Positions 25,837 through 34,901 of a stretch of 64,000 nucleotides of DNA are shown here, one piece after another. This stretch comes from an uncultured Dysosmobacter sp. GTDB taxonomy: Bacteria > Bacillota > Clostridia > Oscillospirales > Oscillospiraceae. Positions within the stretch are counted from its first letter, which is position 1; the number at the start of each line of letters is the position of its first letter. The position numbers and the translations under genes are program-made. The stretch spans positions 98,319 through 162,318 of the forward strand of contig NZ_CANRKH010000002.1 of assembly GCF_947631165.1 (NCBI RefSeq), read 5' to 3'. Below the pieces are notes generated by a model, which was not told the DNA's origin, made no database searches, and was given only the letters and a program-made list of their open reading frames with translations.

Positions 25837-26772
25837 GTGGCAAGAGAGCGGAACCAGGCGCGGGAAAAAGCCCGGAAAATTTGGCTTGATTCCGGCGGCA
25901 CGATGACGGCCCGACAGGTTGCGGAGGCCGTCGGCGGGACGAAGCCCGAACAGGTCCGAAAATGGAAGAGCGCGGACGGGTGGGCGAAAACCCTTGAAGA
26001 GAGCAAGCCGCCCCGGAAGCGCGGCGGACAGCCGGGCAATAAGAACGCCGCGGGAGCGGGCGCGCCGCCGGGCAATAAGAACGCCGAAACACACGGGGCA
26101 TATTCTACGGTCCGCATTGCAGACCTTCCCCCGGAACAGCGGGAGTATATCGAGGCGATCACCCTTGACACCGAAAAGAATATGCTTGCCGAACTGCAAT
26201 TACTGTTCGCAAAGGAAATCGACCTTCAAAGCAAAATCGCCGCCGTGGAAAAGGCCGGGGCGGACGTTATGTATATAGACCGAACCGTTGAAGTGCGGAC
26301 ACCGAAAGGGCAGGAAAGATTACAACAGCAATTAGAAAAGCTGGAAGCCCTGCAAAAACAACAGGACGATCTATTGTGGGAAATGGACGGGGAAAAGCCC
26401 TCCACGACCTCGCAAAGAAAGAAGCTGGACAAACTGCAACGGGAAATCGCCGCGTTGCAGGACATGACCGGGGACCGGCAAAGGGACCTTGAAAAGCAAG
26501 GGTACAACGTCGGAACTGTAACGGTCATCAAGGGAAGCGCGTTCGACAGGGTGATGACGCTTGAAGCGGAGTGGAACAAAGTACACGGGCGAATCATTAA
26601 GCTGTTGGATTCTATCAAGGGATATGAACTTGAAAGCCGACGCGTTCGCCTCGAAGAACGCAAGTACAATCTTGCGAAGCAGAGGCTGGCGGGCGCGTTC
26701 GAGATAGACCCCGACACGGGCGAAATCGACGACGAAACCGACGACGGCGGCGACGACGGCCCGGAAATTTGA
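25837..26772 (+). CDS. PBSX-type terminase small subunit-like protein
   Basis: 311 residues from GTG 25837, preceded by GGGAGGTG. The N-terminal helix-turn-helix (MTARQVAEAVGGTKPEQVRK) plus the linker RKRGGQPGNKNAAGAG and PPGNKNAETHGAYS are typical of PBSX-family small terminases. A long coiled-coil middle part follows. The gene at 26934 looks like another small terminase, so this one may have a different packaging role. Confidence 0.65.
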   Translation: MARERNQAREKARKIWLDSGGTMTARQVAEAVGGTKPEQVRKWKSADGWAKTLEESKPPRKRGGQPGNKNAAGAGAPPGNKNAETHGAYSTVRIADLPPEQREYIEAITLDTEKNMLAELQLLFAKEIDLQSKIAAVEKAGADVMYIDRTVEVRTPKGQERLQQQLEKLEALQKQQDDLLWEMDGEKPSTTSQRKKLDKLQREIAALQDMTGDRQRDLEKQGYNVGTVTVIKGSAFDRVMTLEAEWNKVHGRIIKLLDSIKGYELESRRVRLEERKYNLAKQRLAGAFEIDPDTGEIDDETDDGGDDGPEI

Positions 26773-26933
26773 CCGCGGGCGCGGGTCCTTTTGGCGGAAT
26801 TTCCGGGGTGCGGGTCCGTCGAGGCCCGGCCTATCTTTAGCTACGAAAAAATTTTTTCCGCTTCCGGGGTCCGGGGATTTTTTTATATGGGGGGAGGTTC
26901 GGCGGAAAAGACGTTGGAGGGGGGCGAAAACCC
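26773..26933. other. 161-bp gap with GC-rich short repeats
   Basis: No gene. Contains two copies of a GCGGGTCC-type word and an A/T patch near 26841-26860. Such a place, next to a Nu1-like gene, could hold terminase-binding sites; nothing definite is seen. Confidence 0.3.
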
Positions 26934-27437
26934 GTGAAACTTTACGACACAAAGGCCGTCGCGCGGTTTTTGGACGTGTCGGAACGCCGCGTGCGACAGT
27001 TGCGCGACGAAAAAGTGATTGTGGAGGCCCGCCCCGGCCTGTACGAACTGATCGACACGAACCACAGGTATATAAACTACCTCCGCCGCCGGAACCCGGA
27101 AAGCGAAGAAGTCATTGACTATAACACGGAGCGGGCAAAGCTGGTCCGGGCGAAGCGGAAGAACGAAGAATACGAATTGCAGTTGAAGGAAGGGACGCTT
27201 CACGCGTCGGAGGACATAGAACGCGTTATGAAGGATATGCTGGTAAACTTCAAATCGCGTTTGATGGCGATTCCGGCGAAACAGGCCCCCATACTTGCGA
27301 AGAAATCTGACCGGGCGGAAATATTCGCCCTGCTGAAAGAAGAGATCGACGAAGCCTTGCTTGAACTGTCCGACTTCAAAACGGCGTTCGGAGAGGACGG
27401 GGAAAGGAGGCCGGACGATGAAGAAAGCGACGGTTGA
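26934..27437 (+). CDS. Nu1-like terminase small subunit
   Basis: 167 residues from GTG 26934. A MerR-like winged helix opens the protein (KAVARFLDVSERRVRQLRDE), followed by a charged helical region and a C-terminal part (RLMAIPAKQAPILAKKSDRA) seen in Nu1-type proteins. It overlaps the large terminase gene by 20 nt, the lambda gene order. Confidence 0.75.
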   Translation: MKLYDTKAVARFLDVSERRVRQLRDEKVIVEARPGLYELIDTNHRYINYLRRRNPESEEVIDYNTERAKLVRAKRKNEEYELQLKEGTLHASEDIERVMKDMLVNFKSRLMAIPAKQAPILAKKSDRAEIFALLKEEIDEALLELSDFKTAFGEDGERRPDDEESDG

Positions 27438-29238
27438 CCTTTTCACGCAGATTTTTTCCGTGCTTGCCCCTCCCCCGGACATGACAATTTCGCAATGGGC
27501 GGACGAATACCGGCGGTTGTCCTCCGAATCGGCGGCGGAGCCGGGCCGCTGGCGCACGTCGCGCGCCCCATATCAACGCGAGATCATGGACGCGGTTTGC
27601 GATATGCGGGTGCAAAAAGTCGTCATCATGTCGGCGGCGCAGATCGGCAAAACCGACGCGCTGATTCTAAACCCCATCGGCTACTATATGCACTATGACC
27701 CGTCGCCGATTATGGTAATGCAACCGACGATTCAGCTTGCGGAAACCTTTTCAAAGGACCGTTTAACCCCTATGTTGCGGGACACGCCGGTTCTACGGGG
27801 CAAGGTCAACGAAAAGTCGCGGAACAGCGGAAACACGATCTTGAAGAAGTCGTTTCCGGGCGGTCATGTCACGATGGTGGGCGCAAACAGCCCGTCGGGG
27901 TTGCGGTCCCGCCCGATTCGGATTCTGCTTGCGGACGAAATCGACGCATACCCGGCGACCGCGGGCAATGAGGGCGACCCCCTGTTGCTTGCGACGAAGC
28001 GGCTTGCGACGTTCTGGAACAAAAAAGAAGTATGCGTTTCCACGCCGACGAATAAGGAAACGTCCCGAATTGCCGTCGAGTTTGAAAACAGCACACAAGA
28101 GGAATGGAACGTGCCTTGCCCGGCGTGCGGCGCTTACACGCCGCTTTCGTGGGCGAACATCGTTTTTGACCGGGACAAGCTGGACGAAATCGGGTGTACT
28201 TGCCCGGCGTGCGGCGTGGTTTCGTCTGAAACGGAGTGGAAAGAGCAAGCGCAAAAGGGAAAATTCATTGCGAAATACCCCGAACGGAAGGTTCGGGGAT
28301 TTCATTTGAACGCCCTTGCTTCCCTGTTCGTTGAATGGCGGGAGATCGTCGAAAAATTCCTAACCGCGAACGAAGAAAAGAAAAAAGGCAACGTCGAACT
28401 GCTGAAAGCGTGGACAAACCTTGAAATGGGGGAAACGTGGGAAGAGGACGGCGAACAGATCGAAACCGACGATCTTTACAAGCGGCGCGAACGGTATAAT
28501 TGCGAGGTCCCGGAAGAAGTGCTTGTTTTGACGGCGGGCGTTGACGTGCAGGATGACCGCTTTGAATTGGAGGTTGTCGGCTGGGGCGTGGAAAAGGAAA
28601 GCTGGGGTATTCGGTATCAGGTTATCCGCGGCGACCTGAAATTGAAGCCCGTTTGGGACGAACTCGACGCGTTTCTATCCCAAACCTTCACGACCTCCGA
28701 CGGGCGGCGGCTGAAAATCACGTGTACTTGCGTTGATTCCGGCGGACACTTCACGACGCAAGTTTACAGGTTTTGCAAGGACAGGACCGCCCGGCGCGTC
28801 TTTGCAATCAAGGGCAAAGGCGGCGCGGACGTGCCGTACTACAACAAACCTTCAACGGCGAACATCGTAAAAGCGCCCCTTTTCACAATCGGAGTTGACA
28901 CGGGCAAGGCGATCTTGTATCAGCGGCTGGCCGTGCAGGAAGAGGGGCCGGGCTATTGCCATTTCCCGCGGGACAAAGACCGGGGGTACACACCCGAATA
29001 CTTCCGCGGCCTGACCGCCGAAAAAATGGTTATCACGTACAAAAAGGGAAAGGCACAATACGTCTGGACCATGAAAGACAGCGGGTACAAGCGCAACGAA
29101 CCGTTGGACGTGCGGAACTATGCGACTGTTGCGCTGGAGATTGCGAACCCGGTTTTGAAGAAGCCGGACGAAAACGCCCCGGCCCCCGCGCCGAAACGAC
29201 GCGGACGACGGCCCCGGACGAATGGAGGGATTTTCTAA
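27418..29238 (+). CDS. Terminase large subunit, lambda GpA family
   Basis: 606 residues. The ATPase part includes VVIMSAAQIGKTDALILNPI (Walker A-like) and IRILLADEIDAYP (Walker B). A zinc-ribbon-like CPACGAYT/CPACGVV pair lies in the middle. The nuclease half contains LTAGVDVQDDRFELEVVGWG and CVDSGGHFT. The C-terminus is basic. It cuts and packages DNA into the prohead, usually from cos sites in this family. Confidence 0.95.
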   Translation: MKKATVDLFTQIFSVLAPPPDMTISQWADEYRRLSSESAAEPGRWRTSRAPYQREIMDAVCDMRVQKVVIMSAAQIGKTDALILNPIGYYMHYDPSPIMVMQPTIQLAETFSKDRLTPMLRDTPVLRGKVNEKSRNSGNTILKKSFPGGHVTMVGANSPSGLRSRPIRILLADEIDAYPATAGNEGDPLLLATKRLATFWNKKEVCVSTPTNKETSRIAVEFENSTQEEWNVPCPACGAYTPLSWANIVFDRDKLDEIGCTCPACGVVSSETEWKEQAQKGKFIAKYPERKVRGFHLNALASLFVEWREIVEKFLTANEEKKKGNVELLKAWTNLEMGETWEEDGEQIETDDLYKRRERYNCEVPEEVLVLTAGVDVQDDRFELEVVGWGVEKESWGIRYQVIRGDLKLKPVWDELDAFLSQTFTTSDGRRLKITCTCVDSGGHFTTQVYRFCKDRTARRVFAIKGKGGADVPYYNKPSTANIVKAPLFTIGVDTGKAILYQRLAVQEEGPGYCHFPRDKDRGYTPEYFRGLTAEKMVITYKKGKAQYVWTMKDSGYKRNEPLDVRNYATVALEIANPVLKKPDENAPAPAPKRRGRRPRTNGGIF

Positions 29239-29481
29239 ATGGCGTTGAAAAAGACGCGGCTTGAAACAGCCCGGTATCACCTGAACGCATGGCTGGAAGC
29301 CGAATTGGAGGTAACGACACATCAAAGTTACACCATCGGTTCGCGGAGCCTGACGCGGGCGAACCTTGCGGAGATCAGGAAGCAAATTGAATTCTGGCAG
29401 AACGAAGTTGACCGGCTGGAGAACATCGAAAAGAGCGGAGGGCGGAACCGGGTATTCCGCGCCGTGCCGCGGGACCTATGA
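29239..29481 (+). CDS. gpW-like head-completion protein (DUF6148-like)
   Basis: 80 residues between terminase and portal, the position of lambda gpW. Helical N-terminus (RYHLNAWLEAELEV), then SLTRANLAEIRKQIEFWQNE. Likely stabilises the filled head. Confidence 0.75.
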   Translation: MALKKTRLETARYHLNAWLEAELEVTTHQSYTIGSRSLTRANLAEIRKQIEFWQNEVDRLENIEKSGGRNRVFRAVPRDL

Positions 29482-29500
29482 AGAAGGGCGGTGAAGCGGT

Positions 29501-31054
29501 ATGAATGCGCTTGACAGGATGATTGCGGCGGTTTCCCCGGTCCACGCCCTGAAACGCGCAAAGGCCCGGCGGGGCCTTGAAATCATGGACAGCGGGTACG
29601 GGAATTCGGGAGCGTCCCACACGAAAAAATCGCTTATGGGGTGGCTTTACGGCGGCGGGTCCGCGAAAGAGGATATACAAGATAATCTTTCGACCCTCCG
29701 CCAGCGGTCCCGTGACCTATACATGGGCGTTCCCCTCGCAACCGGCGCGCTGAAAACGTGCCGAACAAACGTCGTCGGAACCGGCCTCCGCCTGAAAAGT
29801 CAAATCGACTATGAGGCGCTGGGCATTGAAGAGAGCGAAGCCCGGAACCTCGAACGGCTGATTGAACGGGAATTCGCTTTGTGGGCTGATTCCCCGGCGT
29901 GCGATTTGGAGCGGCTGGACAACTTTTACGAACTCCAACAGCTTGCATTTCTAAATTGGCTTATGTCCGGCGACGTGCTGGCCACCCTCCCGGTCACAAA
30001 GCGGGTGAATATGCCTTACGACCTCCGAATTTGTCTGATCGAGGCGGACCGATTGAGCAACCCGAACGGGCTTGCCGACCCGCACATTGTCGGAGGCGTG
30101 GAAACGAACGCCGCGGGCGAAGTCGTGGCCTATCATATCAGCAAGCACCACCCCTTGTCCTACGACATGACAGAAACCGGGTGGACGCGGGTTGAAGCAT
30201 GGGGCAAGCGGACCGGGCGGCGGAACGTGCTTCACATTATGAACCGGGAGCGAATCGGACAGCGGCGCGGCGTGCCGTTCCTTGCCCCGGTCATTGAGGC
30301 ATTAAAACAGCTTGGGCGGTACACCGACGCGGAGTTAGTCGCCGCCGTCGTGTCGGGAATGTTCACTGTTTTCATCGAAAAGGAATCCGCGTCGAGTGAA
30401 AACCCGTTCGGCGAAGTCATCCCGGAAGAAGCACAGGTTGACGCGGAGGACGACAGCACGATTGAACTTGCCCCCGGCGCAATCGTGGACCTGAACGAAG
30501 GGGAAAAGGCCCACGACATGAACCCCGGACGGCCAAACACAGCGTTTGACGGGTTCGTGGTTGCCATTTGCCGACAGATCGGCGCGGCCCTCGAAATCCC
30601 CTACGAACTGCTGGTAAAGTCGTTCAATTCCTCTTTCACGGCCTCCCGCGGCGCGCTGTTGGAGGCGTGGAAAATGTTTCGTATGTATAGGACATGGCTG
30701 GCGGCGGATTTCTGCCAGCCGATCTATGAAGAGTGGTTCGCGGAGGCCGTGGCAAAGGGAAGAATCCCCGCGCCCGGCTTTTTCACTGACCCGATCAGGC
30801 GCAAGGCTTACACAACCGCGGAATGGAACGGACCGGCGCAAGGGCTTTTGAACCCGGTTCAGGAAGTTTCCGCGGCGGAAAAGCGGGTGCAAAACGGCTT
30901 TTCGACCCGCGCACGGGAGGCCGTCGAAATGAACGGGTCCGATTATTACCGAAATGTCGCGCAGTTGCGGCGCGAAGAAAAAGAATTGAAGGAGGCACAA
31001 GGAAATGTCGAAGGACCGCAAACCGGGAGCGGGAGCAATCAACCCGCCGAATAA
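29501..31054 (+). CDS. Portal protein, lambda family
   Basis: 517 residues. LRQRSRDLYMGVPLATGALK, WLMSGDVLATLPVTKRV and AALEIPYELLVKSFNSSFTA are typical of lambda gpB-like portals, which form the dodecameric DNA gate. Its 3' end overlaps the head protease gene by 50 nt. Confidence 0.93.
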   Translation: MNALDRMIAAVSPVHALKRAKARRGLEIMDSGYGNSGASHTKKSLMGWLYGGGSAKEDIQDNLSTLRQRSRDLYMGVPLATGALKTCRTNVVGTGLRLKSQIDYEALGIEESEARNLERLIEREFALWADSPACDLERLDNFYELQQLAFLNWLMSGDVLATLPVTKRVNMPYDLRICLIEADRLSNPNGLADPHIVGGVETNAAGEVVAYHISKHHPLSYDMTETGWTRVEAWGKRTGRRNVLHIMNRERIGQRRGVPFLAPVIEALKQLGRYTDAELVAAVVSGMFTVFIEKESASSENPFGEVIPEEAQVDAEDDSTIELAPGAIVDLNEGEKAHDMNPGRPNTAFDGFVVAICRQIGAALEIPYELLVKSFNSSFTASRGALLEAWKMFRMYRTWLAADFCQPIYEEWFAEAVAKGRIPAPGFFTDPIRRKAYTTAEWNGPAQGLLNPVQEVSAAEKRVQNGFSTRAREAVEMNGSDYYRNVAQLRREEKELKEAQGNVEGPQTGSGSNQPAE

Positions 31055-32162
31055 CCGGCACTTTTGGGAATTCCGCGCGGCGGCGGAGGAAAACGACCCG
31101 CCGGAACTTATCCTTTACGGGGATATTGCTTCCTCCACGTGGTGGGGGGATGAAGTCACCCCGCGGGAATTCTCCGACGAACTGACCGCGCTGGGGAAGG
31201 TCCCCGAAATCGTGGTGCGAATCAACAGCGGCGGCGGCGACGTGTTCGCCGCGAACGCGATTTACACCCGGTTGAAGGACAACCCGGCAAAAATCACCGT
31301 GAAGATCGACGGCTGGGCCGCGTCCGCCGCAACAATAATCGCAATGGCGGGCGACACAATCGAAATCCCCGGCAACGGGGTTTTCATGGTCCACAACGCG
31401 AAAATGGGGCTGATCGGCTATTACGGGAAAGCCGAACTTGAAAAGATGATGGAGGAAATCGGGGTTATCAATAATTCCATCGTCAACGGGTACGCCCTGA
31501 AAACCGGGAAGAAGCCGGAAGAAATCGCCGCGATCATGGAGGCGGAAACGTGGATGGACGGCAAACAGGCCGTCGAAGCGGGGTTTTGCGATAAACTTAT
31601 GTTTGAGGACGCGGAAACCACCGTTGAAAACGCCCGAAAAGTCATCGTCAACAGCGTTTCCGTGGACCTTGAACGCTTCCCGAATATGCCCGTTTCGTTG
31701 TTAAACCGCCTGACGGCCCACACGTCCGGCGGTTTTTCAAATAACAAAAATCCAAAAAAAGACACCGAAAAGGAGCGACAGGACATGAAGAACGAAGAGA
31801 TCAAAACCGTTGCGGACCTGAAAGCCGCTTTCCCGGACCTGACCGCGCAGATCGAGCGGGAGGCGACGGCGGCGGAGCGGAAGCGCATTCAGGACATCGA
31901 GGACGTGGCGCTGGCGGGCTTTGAAAACATCGTGAACGACGCGAAGTTTGCGAACCCCATTGCCGCGGGCGACGTTGCGAAAGCGATTGTCGCGGAGCAG
32001 AAGAAACAGGGCGGAAAATACGTCGCTGACCGCGACGCGGACGCGAAGGAAAGCAACGCCGGGAACGTGGGGACCGGCGGCGGACGCGAGGGGACCGGCG
32101 GCGACAGCGCGCAAGCGGAGATCGACGCGGCCATTGACGCGCTGTTTCCCGAAACGAAGTAA
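31005..32162 (+). CDS. Head maturation protease (ClpP-like) with C-terminal scaffold part
   Basis: 385 residues. The ClpP-type serine protease domain (residues ~25-215) shows INSGGGDVFAANAIYT, the catalytic serine in GWAASAATIIAMAGD and the histidine in FMVHNAKMG. The C-terminal ~125 residues are charged and helical, as in scaffolding proteins. The arrangement parallels lambda gpC/Nu3. Confidence 0.92.
   Translation: MSKDRKPGAGAINPPNNRHFWEFRAAAEENDPPELILYGDIASSTWWGDEVTPREFSDELTALGKVPEIVVRINSGGGDVFAANAIYTRLKDNPAKITVKIDGWAASAATIIAMAGDTIEIPGNGVFMVHNAKMGLIGYYGKAELEKMMEEIGVINNSIVNGYALKTGKKPEEIAAIMEAETWMDGKQAVEAGFCDKLMFEDAETTVENARKVIVNSVSVDLERFPNMPVSLLNRLTAHTSGGFSNNKNPKKDTEKERQDMKNEEIKTVADLKAAFPDLTAQIEREATAAERKRIQDIEDVALAGFENIVNDAKFANPIAAGDVAKAIVAEQKKQGGKYVADRDADAKESNAGNVGTGGGREGTGGDSAQAEIDAAIDALFPETK
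31785..32162 (+). CDS. Nested in-frame scaffold protein
   Basis: An internal ATG at 31785, in frame with the protease, is preceded by AAAGGAG at the right distance. It would give a 125-residue product starting MKNEEIKTVADLKAAFPDL and sharing the protease C-terminus. Lambda Nu3 is produced this way from gene C. Confidence 0.65.
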   Translation: MKNEEIKTVADLKAAFPDLTAQIEREATAAERKRIQDIEDVALAGFENIVNDAKFANPIAAGDVAKAIVAEQKKQGGKYVADRDADAKESNAGNVGTGGGREGTGGDSAQAEIDAAIDALFPETK

Positions 32163-32176
32163 AGGAGGATAACACC

Positions 32177-32515
32177 ATGTACGAAGTCAAGACAGACAGC
32201 ACCGCCCCCGTGAACGTGTTTGCCGGGGAATACCCCGTTGCGACGGAGGTTGTCGCAACCGACGGGAAGATTCGCAAGCTGGCCCCCGTCGTGCTGGCGG
32301 AGGGCAAGGCGAAGGAGGCCGACGCAGAGAGCAAAGACAAGGTGTACGGCATTGCGGCGGCGGATTCCACCGACGGCGCGGTTGTCGTCTACCTGACCGG
32401 CGAATTTTTCGCCGAGGCGCTGACGTGGCCGGAAGGGGTCAAGTCCGCGGACGTGAAAGAGGCGTTCCGCAAGATCGGAATTTTCCTGAAAGGAACCGAA
32501 AAGGCGGACCCTTGA
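32177..32515 (+). CDS. Head decoration protein, lambda gpD-like
   Basis: 112 residues after AAAGGAGG. FAGEYPVATEVVATDGKIRK fits the D-type trimeric capsid stabiliser, and the gene lies between protease/scaffold and major capsid as in lambda. Confidence 0.8.
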   Translation: MYEVKTDSTAPVNVFAGEYPVATEVVATDGKIRKLAPVVLAEGKAKEADAESKDKVYGIAAADSTDGAVVVYLTGEFFAEALTWPEGVKSADVKEAFRKIGIFLKGTEKADP

Positions 32516-32898
32516 CAGGGCGTGACCGTGTTTCTGTTCCGCCGACGGGACACGCCTTTTCTGATTTGGGCGGAAAAACGGTTGGAAGCCTGATTGGAGG
32601 AACCGCAAAGATCACTTGGGACGGACTGAACGGGGCCGTCACCGGGGAGATCAAAAAGGTTGAATCGTGGCAGGAATTCAACCCGAATAACCCGGAAGAG
32701 CAATCCGGGCATTATTTCCCGGTCAAACTTGCGGAGCAATACACCGGCGAGGAAATCACCGTGCAGGGCGCGGCGGAAAAGAAAGCAACGGACTTGTGGT
32801 GGGTCCTCCGCGTTGACGTGACAAAGAAATTCACGTTCAAGGCGCAGGGCGAAACCCTGTTCACACTGAACTTTTCCGGCGCTGAAATGGCAAGTTGA
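32512..32898 (+). CDS. Phage protein of unknown function in the head module
   Basis: 128 residues if started at TTG 32512, which overlaps the previous stop (TTGA). ITWDGLNGAVTGEIKKVESW and DLWWVLRVDVTKKFTFKAQG suggest a beta-rich virion protein, perhaps a second decoration protein. The start codon is uncertain. Confidence 0.6.
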   Translation: MTGRDRVSVPPTGHAFSDLGGKTVGSLIGGTAKITWDGLNGAVTGEIKKVESWQEFNPNNPEEQSGHYFPVKLAEQYTGEEITVQGAAEKKATDLWWVLRVDVTKKFTFKAQGETLFTLNFSGAEMAS

Positions 32899-32937
32899 CC
32901 CCAAAACACCAAAAAATAAAATTGGAGGACTGAAAAA

Positions 32938-33993
32938 ATGGCTATTGAAACCGACATTTACACCCCGCGCACGCTGGGCGGCATTATCCGGCGTATGCCC
33001 CCCGTGCGAACCTTTTTCCGCGATACCTTTTTCAAGAACCGCCGGACGTTCGTTACGAAGAGCGTTGACGTGGACTTTGTGAAGGGCGGGCGCGCCCTTG
33101 CCCCCTTTGTTCACCCGAAAATCGGCGGGAAAACCATTCTGAACAGCGGGTACGAAACGAAGTCTTACACCCCGGCCCTGCTGGCCCCTAACAAGGTGAC
33201 GACCGTTGACGACCTGTTGAATCGGAGCGCGGGCGAAAACCCGTACAGCGGGCGGACCCCGGCGCAAAGGGCCGTGGAGAAGCTGGCGGAGGATTTGCGG
33301 GAGTTGAACGAAATGATCGTTCGCCGCGAAGAGTGGATGGCCGCAAGCGCGATCTTCACCGGCAAAATCCCCGTCATCGGCGAAGGGCTGAACGAGGAAA
33401 TCGACTTTTCCTTTACCAACACCGAAACCATCGTGACCGACAATCTGAAATGGAACAAGGACACGTCCGACCCGCTGGGCGACCTTGAGCGGTGGCATAC
33501 CGCGGTTCAGAAAAACGGTTTCGTCAACTGCAACATTTGCGTGATGGCGGCGGACGTGGTAACGGCGTTCATCAACCACCCGAAGGTCAAGGACGTGCTG
33601 GACACCCGTTCTTATGACATTGCGGTGATTGCCCCCCGTATGCTTCCCAGCGGCGTAACCTACGTCGGGACCTACAAGAAGCTGGGGCTGGACATCTACC
33701 AGTACAACGAGTGGTATCTGGACGACTGGACCGAACCCGACAGCCCGGAGGAAAAGCCCCTTGTCCCCGCCGGTCATCTTGCTATGCTGTCCACCGCCGC
33801 GCTGTATTCCATCTACTACGGCGCAATTACCTTCATCCCGGAAGAGGGCAAGGGCTTTGTCACCGTGGAGGCCGACAAAGCACCGCAAACGTGGATTGAG
33901 CGCCGCCCGGACCGGCGCTTTTTGCAGATCAACAGCGCGCCGCTGACCGTGCCGCATGAGGTGAACAGCTGGTACGTTGCGAAGGTCCTGTAA
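32938..33993 (+). CDS. Major capsid protein, lambda gpE family
   Basis: 351 residues. TLGGIIRRMPPVRTFFRDTF, FVTKSVDVDFVKGGRALAPF and KLAEDLRELNEMIVRREEWM match E-type capsids of the HK97 fold. Typical length for the family. Confidence 0.95.
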   Translation: MAIETDIYTPRTLGGIIRRMPPVRTFFRDTFFKNRRTFVTKSVDVDFVKGGRALAPFVHPKIGGKTILNSGYETKSYTPALLAPNKVTTVDDLLNRSAGENPYSGRTPAQRAVEKLAEDLRELNEMIVRREEWMAASAIFTGKIPVIGEGLNEEIDFSFTNTETIVTDNLKWNKDTSDPLGDLERWHTAVQKNGFVNCNICVMAADVVTAFINHPKVKDVLDTRSYDIAVIAPRMLPSGVTYVGTYKKLGLDIYQYNEWYLDDWTEPDSPEEKPLVPAGHLAMLSTAALYSIYYGAITFIPEEGKGFVTVEADKAPQTWIERRPDRRFLQINSAPLTVPHEVNSWYVAKVL

Positions 33994-34334
33994 TGGGAAT
34001 GAACTTCAAAGCGCAAGTCGAACGGGACTTGACGCGGATATTTCACAACAGCGCAGAAATGGCGGACGACCTCGAATTTTGGATTGACGGGACCCGGTAC
34101 AAAGGCCCCGTTATCTTCAATAAAGGCGGCGTGAAAGGCCGGGAAAAGCCGTCCACGGACCACGCGGACGGCATTTCCCGCGTCGAAGCGGTGCTTTATG
34201 CGCCGCTGTCCCTGCTGAAAAAGATTCCGAAAGAGGGGTTGCCCGTGGAATTCGGGGACACCTTTTACACGATCACCGCAACCGACGTTGAAGCCGGGGA
34301 AGTCATCATGTATTTGGGGGCGTATATCGAATGA
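33993..34334 (+). CDS. Head-tail connector protein candidate
   Basis: 113 residues; the ATG overlaps the capsid stop. ADDLEFWIDGTRYKGPVIFN and GDTFYTITATDVEAGEVIMY recall small FII-type attachment proteins in this position. Assignment rests mainly on gene order. Confidence 0.6.
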   Translation: MGMNFKAQVERDLTRIFHNSAEMADDLEFWIDGTRYKGPVIFNKGGVKGREKPSTDHADGISRVEAVLYAPLSLLKKIPKEGLPVEFGDTFYTITATDVEAGEVIMYLGAYIE

Positions 34335-34900
34335 TCGAAATTGCGCAAGAGCAAATCGACCGGGTGCGGGAAATTCTTTCGGAGGTCCCGAACGGGCTTG
34401 AAAAAGCGTTGCGGAGCGTCATTCAGCGTGCGAACAGCACCGTTCGCACGGAAACGGTAAAACAGATTACAAGCGTGTATGCCATATCACGGCAAAATGT
34501 ACGGGCTGAAACGAACATCAAAACGAAAATTCAGACCATAGACGGCGGAATCGTGGGGACAATCACTTTCGCCGGGTACAAAATACCGCTTTATCGTTAC
34601 AGCGTAACGCCGACCGTTCCGACGCAGGGCGCAACCGTCAAAGCGAAAATGTTAAAAAGCAACTCGCAAACGCCGTTTGTTCACGCCTTTATTGCAAGAA
34701 TGAAGAATACGGGACATACAGGCATATTCGAGCGGGAGCGGAAAGAACGATTGCCCGTTAAAGAGATCATGGGGCTTTCAACCGCGACAATGGCCGACAA
34801 TTCCGTTGTTTTGGAGAAAGTCGAAGAGAAGGTTCAAGATACCATAAACAAACGGATAGAGCATGAAGTAACCCGGATTTTGAACGGCTACGGAAGGTAA
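34331..34900 (+). CDS. Minor tail protein Z-like head-tail protein
   Basis: 189 residues. ALRSVIQRANSTVRTETVKQ and VYAISRQNVRAETNIK match the GpZ family (RNAse-like fold, tail completion). The lower GC of this gene and the following moron differs from its neighbours. Confidence 0.75.
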   Translation: MIEIAQEQIDRVREILSEVPNGLEKALRSVIQRANSTVRTETVKQITSVYAISRQNVRAETNIKTKIQTIDGGIVGTITFAGYKIPLYRYSVTPTVPTQGATVKAKMLKSNSQTPFVHAFIARMKNTGHTGIFERERKERLPVKEIMGLSTATMADNSVVLEKVEEKVQDTINKRIEHEVTRILNGYGR

Positions 34901-34901
34901 A

